Below, one piece after another: positions 1 to 5,171 of a stretch of DNA of 6,929 nt. The stretch is taken from assembly GCA_029288115.1 (NCBI GenBank), contig JARFPV010000559.1, positions 1 through 6,929 on the forward strand, written 5' to 3'. The notes beneath the pieces are model-generated. The model did no database searches and had not been told where the DNA came from. It worked only from the letters and a program-made list of their open reading frames with translations. The stretch is from Akkermansiaceae bacterium. Lineage in GTDB: Bacteria; Verrucomicrobiota; Verrucomicrobiia; Verrucomicrobiales; Akkermansiaceae. How positions within the stretch are numbered: the stretch's first letter is position 1; every line of letters starts with the position of its first letter. The translations under genes were made by a program, and so were the position numbers.

Positions 1-1078
1 CAGCGTGATATTGTTGGTACTGTGCCAGAAGGCTGCTTCGCACTGCGACTCGGTCAGATCCGGCGCGTGTGATCCGCTCTTCGGCGGCTCGGATGCCTCC
101 TTGGTTCCGGTCAAAGAGCGGAAGCGGTATTTTGAATCCGATCACTGCGGCGGTGTCATCACTTTCGCGAAGTTCACGAATCCCACCGCCGATCTCGATG
201 TTCGGGATTCGCTGGGCCTTTGCCAGGTCGAGGCTTGCCTCGCTTCGTGCCAGTTCAAACTGGCTTTTCGATAGTGCAGGATGCCGAGCGATTGCGGACT
301 CAATTTGAGACCATGATGGAAGGCTCGCGGAAGAGCTTAGGGATCCTTCCGCTCGAGTAATGTGCGAGCCATCCCCACCCCAAAGTCTGCCGAGATCCGC
401 TGCTGCCTTGGCGGATTGGGATTCCTGACGTCGTAATTCCTGCTTCGTTGAAGCTAGAGCAATGCTCGCCTTGTTTAAGTCGAGTCGGGAGATCTTCCCG
501 GCGTCGAGCTGAGCTCTCATGGCGGCGAGCCTTTCCTCGGCGATCGTGACGTCCTGTCTGGCGATTTGCTTGAGGCTTTGGGCTTCCATCAAGTTCACGA
601 ACTTCTGGTCGGTGGCGATCTGCAGATTCAGTGTCTCCCGCTCTAGTTCAGCCCGAAGCATGTCTGCCGCGAGCTGTGCCACCAGGGTGCGCTTTCGCCG
701 CTTTTGACCGAGCTGGAACTCCTGAGAGAGTCCTCCAGTCAGCTCGGCACCATTGAATCTATTAGTGCCCCCGGTTCCGCCAAAGTTTTCAGCCTCGAAC
801 TCGAACGTGGGATTTGGAGGCAGGGATGCCTGATAGGCTTCCGCGTCTCGTGCCCGGATTTCGGCTCGGAGGCTTCGTATCTGAGGGCTGTGGTTCAACA
901 CGTTCTGTAATGCCTCAGTTCGACTGATCACACCCTGGTGCGGCGGGGCACTGCTTGATGCCGCGGGTGTGTATTGGGTTAGTTGCAGCGGAGCGTCGGT
1001 CTTGCTCTTCGAACTGGACTGACAGCCAGCAAGAAGAATTGGAGACGCTGCGATAAGTATTGAGAGATAGATTTTCAT
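1..1078 (-). CDS. TolC-family outer-membrane efflux lipoprotein, CzcC/CusC type (3' end outside window)
   Basis: Outer-membrane channel of a tripartite RND heavy-metal efflux pump, which would expel metal ions (probably Cu or Ag, given the adjacent Cu-ATPase) from the periplasm or cytoplasm to outside. The frame starts at ATG 1078-1076 and is open to the left edge, giving 359 residues. CzcC-like proteins are usually about 410-450 residues, so the last 50-90 are missing. The N-terminus is a lipoprotein signal with lipobox LAGC (Cys19). Residues about 52-234 form the first OEP repeat, including a long helical hairpin that ends in a G-K-I-S-R-L-D-L turn (194-201) and a D-L-G-R-L-W-G stretch (228-234). 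The second repeat starts near 256 and contains IPLPLFDRNQGG (317-328), a hallmark of CzcC/CusC proteins. There is no clear Shine-Dalgarno sequence before the ATG. RND adaptor and pump genes are expected further left. The family is sure; the metal is inferred from context. Confidence 0.93.
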   Translation of the reverse strand, partial: MKIYLSILIAASPILLAGCQSSSKSKTDAPLQLTQYTPAASSSAPPHQGVISRTEALQNVLNHSPQIRSLRAEIRARDAEAYQASLPPNPTFEFEAENFGGTGGTNRFNGAELTGGLSQEFQLGQKRRKRTLVAQLAADMLRAELERETLNLQIATDQKFVNLMEAQSLKQIARQDVTIAEERLAAMRAQLDAGKISRLDLNKASIALASTKQELRRQESQSAKAAADLGRLWGGDGSHITRAEGSLSSSASLPSWSQIESAIARHPALSKSQFELARSEASLDLAKAQRIPNIEIGGGIRELRESDDTAAVIGFKIPLPLFDRNQGGIRAAEERITRAGSDRVAVRSSLLAQYQQYHA

Positions 1079-1137
1079 TTGTTTAATTGGACGAGAGCAC
1101 AACCCGCGTATGCACCGGGCGTGGTTGACCATCACCT

Positions 1138-1253
1138 AGCCGAGTTCGGCTGAGAATGGATAAGCGAGCGGTAGAGGTCGCCAAGCGGGCGCTATGGACA
1201 TCTAATGTCCGAGGGCCTCACAAGAGGGAGGCTGCGCACTGCCAATAGGGCAG
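1138..1253. repeat. Cluster of four short inverted repeats before the TolC-like gene
   Basis: The 207-bp gap between the Cys-rich gene and the TolC-like gene contains four perfect short palindromes: AGCCGA-GT-TCGGCT at 1138-1151, GGACAT-CTA-ATGTCC at 1196-1210, GCCTC-N8-GAGGC at 1215-1232 and CTGCC-AATAG-GGCAG at 1239-1253. None is followed by a T-run on the minus strand, so they are not standard intrinsic terminators. They could be a regulator operator (best candidate 1196-1210), mRNA-stabilising hairpins between cistrons, or chance in GC-rich DNA. I see no other gene in 1079-1285. Confidence 0.4.
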
Positions 1254-1285
1254 AGGTGGCGACGACCTACGGCGCCAGCGGAAAA

Positions 1286-1690
1286 TCAAAGCTGCAAGAC
1301 TACTGAAGAAATCGCCGGATTGCGACCGTGCAAAAGCAAGGGCGGAATCCTTGATCGTAGTCGTTCCCTGGAATCTGCAAATTGCTGTAGCAGCGAGGCA
1401 ATGGCCCCTGAATCCACTGGATTTACAGCATCAAATAGGATGGGCTGACCCGGGACTTTAACCGGTTCGTATAGATTGCACTCTGATCCTACGAGTTCCT
1501 CCTCGCAGTCTTTGGATTCGCAATCGCAAGGACAGAGATCCTCCTCACAAGCACCGGTAACTTGGGCGAACAGGATCCTTCCAAGGACAGAGCAAACACA
1601 CCGTTCGCCATCAGGCTCAGCGCACACTGCGCTACCAAAACTCGAAAAAACGAGCAGGAGCACCATGAGGCTATTACGAACCTTTTTCAC
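1286..1690 (-). CDS. Small secreted cysteine-rich acidic protein, possible periplasmic metal binder
   Basis: I do not recognise the family. The frame has 134 residues. From GTG 1690-1688 it begins with a typical Sec signal: Lys2, Lys3 and Arg5, a hydrophobic core at about 8-19, and a likely cut after Val22-Cys23-Ala24. Starting at the internal ATG at 1666-1664 (residue 9) would remove the positively charged n-region, so GTG is preferred although no Shine-Dalgarno sequence is visible. The mature part has eight Cys between residues 31 and 71: a C-x-C pair (31, 33), Cys48, a CPCDC cluster (53-57), Cys62 and Cys71. They lie among many Asp and Glu. The C-terminal half has no Cys and ends in a hydrophobic stretch with PPLLLHGRNP at 116-125. 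Lying between a Cu-ATPase and an RND outer-membrane channel, it may bind or hand over Cu(I) in the periplasm, as CusF does in other systems, but it lacks CusF's Met/Trp pattern. Function is inferred from position and Cys content only. Confidence 0.72.
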   Translation of the reverse strand: MKKVRNSLMVLLLVFSSFGSAVCAEPDGERCVCSVLGRILFAQVTGACEEDLCPCDCESKDCEEELVGSECNLYEPVKVPGQPILFDAVNPVDSGAIASLLQQFADSRERLRSRIPPLLLHGRNPAISSVVLQL

Positions 1691-1699
1691 AACTGGTCT

Positions 1700-1727
1700 A
1701 GAATAGGAGAGAGATGGTCGGGGTCAA
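1700..1727 (-). promoter_or_regulatory. Putative sigma70-type promoter for the Cys-rich gene
   Basis: On the minus strand a TTGACC box (1727-1722, five of six matches to TTGACA) is followed after 16 bases by TATTCT (1705-1700, four of six matches to TATAAT). The expected transcription start falls a few bases from the GTG start at 1690, so the transcript would be nearly leaderless; translation from the ATG at 1666 would leave a leader of about 25-30 nt. It is the best promoter match I saw by eye in the intergenic gaps. If real, the Cys-rich gene and TolC-like gene could be transcribed independently of the ATPase. Confidence 0.4.
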
Positions 1728-1744
1728 GAAGGAACTCCAAGAAC

Positions 1745-1812
1745 AATCTCTATCATAAGGTGGTTTCTGGGGAGACGCGCGTGCGGTCAGCTTTATTCCC
1801 GAAAATCTCTAT
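1745..1812. repeat. Nine-base direct repeat between the Cu-ATPase and the Cys-rich gene
   Basis: AATCTCTAT occurs at 1745-1753 and again at 1804-1812, 59 bp apart (ATAGAGATT on the minus strand), upstream of the putative promoter at 1700-1727. Spacing and position would suit a pair of activator half-sites, but nine bases may recur by chance. No intrinsic terminator follows the ATPase stop in this 165-bp gap. Confidence 0.2.
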
Positions 1813-1855
1813 TCATCGGAAATTGGTCGTGGCTTGATGGGCTTGGACACAATAT

Positions 1856-4135
1856 TCAGTGAATACGTCTGAGTCGAAGGGCGTTCGCAATGACGGAGAC
1901 CGAGCTAAAGCTCATTGCTGCTCCAGCGATCATTGGGTTGAGCAGTGTTCCAGTGAGGGGATAAAAGAGCCCGGCAGCAATCGGAATGCCCAAGCCGTTG
2001 TAGATGAAGGCGAAGAAGAGATTCTGTCGGATGTTCCTCATGACAGAGCGGCTGACTCCGATCGCCTTTGCGATCCCATCGAGGTCGCCCTTCACCAGCG
2101 TGATGCTGGCACTCTCGATAGCGACATCCGTGCCTGTACCCATTGCAATTCCGATGTGAGCCTCAGCCAGTGCTGGAGCGTCATTGATGCCGTCACCAGC
2201 CATGGCGACAGTGGCTCCTGCGTCCTTGAGTTCTCTGACCAGGCGAATCTTGTCTTCGGGGGAAAGCCCGGCGCGGACCTCATCGATGCCAAGCGGCGCT
2301 CCAACCGCGTCTGCGGTCTTCTGGTTGTCTCCGGTTCCCATGATGACACGGACACCGCGTTGATGCAGCGCGGCGATGGCTCCGGGGGTCGTTTCCTTGA
2401 TCGGGTCAGAAATGCCCAGGAGGCCGATGGCCTGGCTGTCGGAGGCCACCCAGACTACGGTTTGAGCCTCGCCCTGGAGTTTAGCGGACTGTTTGACCAG
2501 CGCCTCCGAAATTGCCACATCGTGGCTACGCAGGAACAGCTCCTTGCCCACGTGTACCACGCTACCGTCCACAACACCGGAGACGCCGCCACCGGTAGTT
2601 GACTCGAAGTTCTCTACATCAGGTATCAAGATCCCGGCGACTTCGGCCTCTTCCACGATGGCCCTGGCCAGTGGGTGCTCGGAGTTCCGCTCCAACGAAG
2701 CTGCAACGGCGAGCATTTGATTCAGCTCAATGCCGTCCTCCTCCTGTCGGGAAGTAACGCGAGGTTGGCCGGCGGTGAGGGTTCCTGTCTTGTCGGTGAG
2801 GAGGGTATCGACCTTCTCTGCGGTCTCGATCGCCTCGGCATTTTTGATGAGGATGCCCGACTGCGCTGCCCGGCCGACGCCCACCATGATCGACATGGGA
2901 GTCGCCAATCCGAGGGCGCAAGGGCAGGCAATGATGAGAACAGCAACCGCGTTGACCATGGCATACGCCATGGCCGGTTCCGGGCCCCAGATTCCCCACA
3001 CCGCGAAGGTGACCACCGCGATCAGCATGACCGCAGGAACGAAGTAGCCCGCCACTGTATCCGCGAGCTTCTGGATCGGGGCGCGGCTGCGTTGCGCCTC
3101 GGCGACCATCTGGACAATATGGGAGAGGAGCGTTTCGCTTCCGACTTTCTCGGTGCGCATGACGAAGGAACCCGTTTGGTTCACGGTTGCTCCGATGACT
3201 GAATCTCCGGCTCCCTTTGCCACGGGAATTGGCTCTCCGGTGATCATGGATTCATCAACATTGCTCTGGCCCTCGGTGATCACCCCGTCGATCGGGATCT
3301 TCTCGCCTGGCCGGACACGAAGGAGGTCCCCGACAAAAAGTTGGTCGACAGGCACCTCCTCTTCTTCTCCTTCCTTGAGGCGGTGAGCTGTCTTGGCAGC
3401 GAGGTTGAGCAATGCCTTGATCGCTTGACCGGTCTGACTGCGCGCCCTTGCTTCAAGCAACTGACCGAGAAGGACGAGAACGGTTATCACCGCTGCGGCT
3501 TCGAAGTAGAGTCCGACTTCACCGTGGCTGCGGAACGACTTTGGAAAGAGTCCGGGGGAGATCACGGCGATCGTGCTGAAGAGGAATGCCGCACCCACTC
3601 CCAACATGATCAGGGTGAACATGTTTGGGGAGCGGTTTAGAACGGAGCGCCATCCCTTGACGAAGAAGGCCCATCCGCACCAGAGAACCACTGGTGTCGT
3701 CAGGACAAGCTCAATCCACTTGGAGGTGTGCTTGGGGATCAACTCATGCAGGCGGAGGGCTGGGATCATTCCGCCCATGGCCAAAAATAGGACTGGGAGC
3801 GTCAGTGCGAGACCGATCCAGAACTTTCTGGATAGATCGCGGATCTCCTGGGCGGCATGCACGTCCTCGGTTCCGGCCTCCACCGGTTCGAGGGGCATTC
3901 CGCAGATGGGACAGTCGCCGGGCCGGTCCTGCTTGATCTCTGGATGCATCGGGCAGGTGTATCCCTGGTCCCCGAGTAAGACGGGAACTTGCTCCAGCGC
4001 CATACCGCACTTTGGGCAGTCGCCCGGCCCATTGGAGATCACCTTCGGATGCATTGGGCAGGTCCACTGGCCGGGGTGGGCGGTTGCTTTTGGCGACTCG
4101 GTCGAGTTCGAGTGGTCGTGACAGCAATCAGACAT
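1856..4135 (-). CDS. Copper-translocating P1B-type ATPase with two N-terminal heavy-metal-binding (HMBD) domains
   Basis: Inner-membrane ATPase of the SilP/CopA-like branch that pumps Cu(I) (possibly also Ag(I)) from cytoplasm to periplasm. It is complete at 759 residues. The start is ATG 4135; the next residues are Cys/His-rich (CCHDH, 4-8). Two tandem HMBD modules follow, CPMHP-X9-CPxCGM at 26-45 and 61-80; the classical GMxCxxC HMA domain is absent. Eight membrane helices are visible at about 105-123, 140-160, 172-192, 209-227, 365-382, 394-416, 703-725 and 730-752. Ion-site motifs are CPC (404-406) in helix 6, Tyr712-Asn713 in helix 7 and MSFSS (741-745) in helix 8, the P1B-1 Cu(I) signature. 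The actuator has TGE (299-301), the phosphorylation site is Asp448 in DKTGT, the nucleotide site has SEHP (485-488), and the hinge has GDGIND (647-652). TGD (601-603) is also present. All catalytic residues are intact. It lies 21 bp after the methyltransferase stop. No copper-responsive regulator gene lies in the window. Confidence 0.97.
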   Translation of the reverse strand: MSDCCHDHSNSTESPKATAHPGQWTCPMHPKVISNGPGDCPKCGMALEQVPVLLGDQGYTCPMHPEIKQDRPGDCPICGMPLEPVEAGTEDVHAAQEIRDLSRKFWIGLALTLPVLFLAMGGMIPALRLHELIPKHTSKWIELVLTTPVVLWCGWAFFVKGWRSVLNRSPNMFTLIMLGVGAAFLFSTIAVISPGLFPKSFRSHGEVGLYFEAAAVITVLVLLGQLLEARARSQTGQAIKALLNLAAKTAHRLKEGEEEEVPVDQLFVGDLLRVRPGEKIPIDGVITEGQSNVDESMITGEPIPVAKGAGDSVIGATVNQTGSFVMRTEKVGSETLLSHIVQMVAEAQRSRAPIQKLADTVAGYFVPAVMLIAVVTFAVWGIWGPEPAMAYAMVNAVAVLIIACPCALGLATPMSIMVGVGRAAQSGILIKNAEAIETAEKVDTLLTDKTGTLTAGQPRVTSRQEEDGIELNQMLAVAASLERNSEHPLARAIVEEAEVAGILIPDVENFESTTGGGVSGVVDGSVVHVGKELFLRSHDVAISEALVKQSAKLQGEAQTVVWVASDSQAIGLLGISDPIKETTPGAIAALHQRGVRVIMGTGDNQKTADAVGAPLGIDEVRAGLSPEDKIRLVRELKDAGATVAMAGDGINDAPALAEAHIGIAMGTGTDVAIESASITLVKGDLDGIAKAIGVSRSVMRNIRQNLFFAFIYNGLGIPIAAGLFYPLTGTLLNPMIAGAAMSFSSVSVIANALRLRRIH
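3887..4066 (-). repeat. Tandem duplication encoding the two HMBD metal-binding modules
   Basis: Two copies of about 75 bp (3992-4066 and 3887-3961), offset by exactly 105 bp, encode residues 24-48 and 59-83 of the ATPase. Cys and His spacing is identical in both (CPMHP, nine residues, CPxCGM), and the DNA is still visibly similar. This indicates an in-frame internal duplication, or an old inherited one, separated by a ten-residue linker. Confidence 0.8.
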
Positions 4136-4156
4136 GACGAATGTTCCGGTCCAAAT

Positions 4157-5023
4157 TTAACAGACAGCGACCATCTGAAGCCATCGAGTTGGGTGCCATT
4201 CCTCGCCTTCCTTTGTAAACCGGTCGTTGCGATAGGTTTCCTTGAATCCCGATTCCGCAAGAATGGCAGGATAATTGTGGGAAAAGGCAAACTCGTGGCC
4301 ATACGGAAATGTCACCGGCTCCTCTTTAAGGTCATGATCTACTGCCAACGTCTCAGTAATAGCAACCAAGGAGGTCGAGCTGGTTCCGCGCAGAAGCTTG
4401 AACAAGTCGATGAGTTGGGGTCTGGTGAAGTATTCAAGCACTCCACCGTTCGTGAAAAACACGGTTTTTCCTGACTGGTTTTCCTTGAGCCATTGGAAGA
4501 CATCCGCGTTATGGAAAAAGATTTTTCCTGATTGCTGGTGCTTGCGTTGACACTCGCTAATCTGCTTGTGGTTCAGGTCCAGGCCGTGAAATTCGCGAAT
4601 CGACGGGAGGTTGTCAGCCAGGAATTCCAAGACCCGCCCGTCTCCCGACCCGAGTTCAATGAGTCTGATGGGCTCATTCACAACGCCGGAAATTGTCGAA
4701 GAAATCTCGTCGACGATTCCCGCATGAAATTTCAGGAAAAGGTCTTCGAAACGATGCGAGAAGTAATCGAAAAACTCTAAAGAAGCCGGAGAAGCCCAGA
4801 AGTCGGTGAGAAATCGATGTAAAGCATCATGGTCTTGTTGTTCTACGGCATTTTGAAGATGGCCGTTCCGGATCAGACGACCGTGAAAGCCCCATGTTTG
4901 GCTGTAAGGTTTAGCCAGCACCTCCGAGGTGGTCTTGGGGCAAAGAAGGTGGAGTGCCTTTCCTAGTATTGCTTTAATTCTTCGATGACGGGGTAAATCG
5001 CCAATTTTTCGATATGCTTTCAT
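4157..5023 (-). CDS. Class I SAM-dependent methyltransferase, substrate unknown
   Basis: Soluble cytoplasmic methyltransferase transferring a methyl group from S-adenosylmethionine; the acceptor cannot be read from the sequence. I use ATG 5023, which has a weak GGA six bases upstream, giving 288 residues. An in-frame ATG at 5125 would add 34 residues with no family-like features and would overlap the putative small ORF. SAM-binding motif I is ELGSGDGRV (123-131), with the acidic residue ending beta-2 at Asp149 (HGLDLN). A NADVF segment (172-176) and the FFTNGGVLEYF strand and helix (189-199) complete the Rossmann core. About 120 residues of helical, basic N-terminal sequence precede it, and the C-terminus ends in a tryptophan-containing beta strand typical of the fold. 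The gene is clearly AT-richer than the ATPase, suggesting a different history. It ends 21 bp before the ATPase start, so the two are probably co-transcribed. Confidence 0.85.
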   Translation of the reverse strand: MKAYRKIGDLPRHRRIKAILGKALHLLCPKTTSEVLAKPYSQTWGFHGRLIRNGHLQNAVEQQDHDALHRFLTDFWASPASLEFFDYFSHRFEDLFLKFHAGIVDEISSTISGVVNEPIRLIELGSGDGRVLEFLADNLPSIREFHGLDLNHKQISECQRKHQQSGKIFFHNADVFQWLKENQSGKTVFFTNGGVLEYFTRPQLIDLFKLLRGTSSTSLVAITETLAVDHDLKEEPVTFPYGHEFAFSHNYPAILAESGFKETYRNDRFTKEGEEWHPTRWLQMVAVC

Positions 5024-5048
5024 GAGTTTTCCAGAGAAGAGAGCAGTA

Positions 5049-5171
5049 TTAGTTTTTTGTTTTGAGGGTGGTTTCCCGAGATAGACAATAGAGCGTTGGG
5101 ACGAAGAACATGGACAGTCCCGCATGAAACCCCCGAAGAATTTCGTAAACTCTATCAGTCAGCTTCTTCAC
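5049..5171 (-). CDS. Putative 40-residue small protein translationally coupled to the haloperoxidase
   Basis: A GTG start at 5171-5169 overlaps the haloperoxidase TGA stop (5170-5168) as GTGA, and the frame runs 40 codons to TAA at 5051-5049. It is preceded by AAGGAGG, a consensus Shine-Dalgarno, seven bases before GTG. The peptide starts MKKLTDRVYEILRGFHAGLS, followed by a hydrophobic stretch (about 17-30, including FFVPTLY), then a polar basic tail (LKTKN). This could be a single weak membrane segment with a basic N-terminus. No known family is recognised. The alternative is that the ribosome site arises by chance, since the same bases encode Lys-Glu-Gly near the haloperoxidase end. Confidence 0.45.
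   Translation of the reverse strand: MKKLTDRVYEILRGFHAGLSMFFVPTLYCLSRETTLKTKN

Noticed and set aside
1155..1188. Weak promoter-like pair TTGGCG-N16-TATCCA on the minus strand before the TolC-like gene
   Set aside because: The -10 box matches only three of six positions, too poor to call.
1691..1855. Intrinsic terminator after the Cu-ATPase
   Set aside because: The GGCTT repeat at 1831-1845 is direct, not inverted, and there is no hairpin with a T-run on the minus strand.
1859..2602. Long plus-strand open frame of 247 codons opposite the ATPase gene
   Set aside because: It lies wholly antisense to a fully conserved P1B-ATPase, its product shows no recognisable motif or hydrophobic pattern, and GC-rich codon bias commonly opens such frames.
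2675..4121. Further plus-strand open frames (2675-3202, 3573-4121 and others)
   Set aside because: These are also antisense shadows of the ATPase; their sequences resemble out-of-frame reading, with many Arg, Ser and Pro.
5024..5125. Upstream ATG (5125) as the methyltransferase start
   Set aside because: The extra 34 residues are compositionally unlike the rest, overlap the putative small ORF, and lack family resemblance; ATG 5023 has a weak ribosome site and a natural N-terminus.
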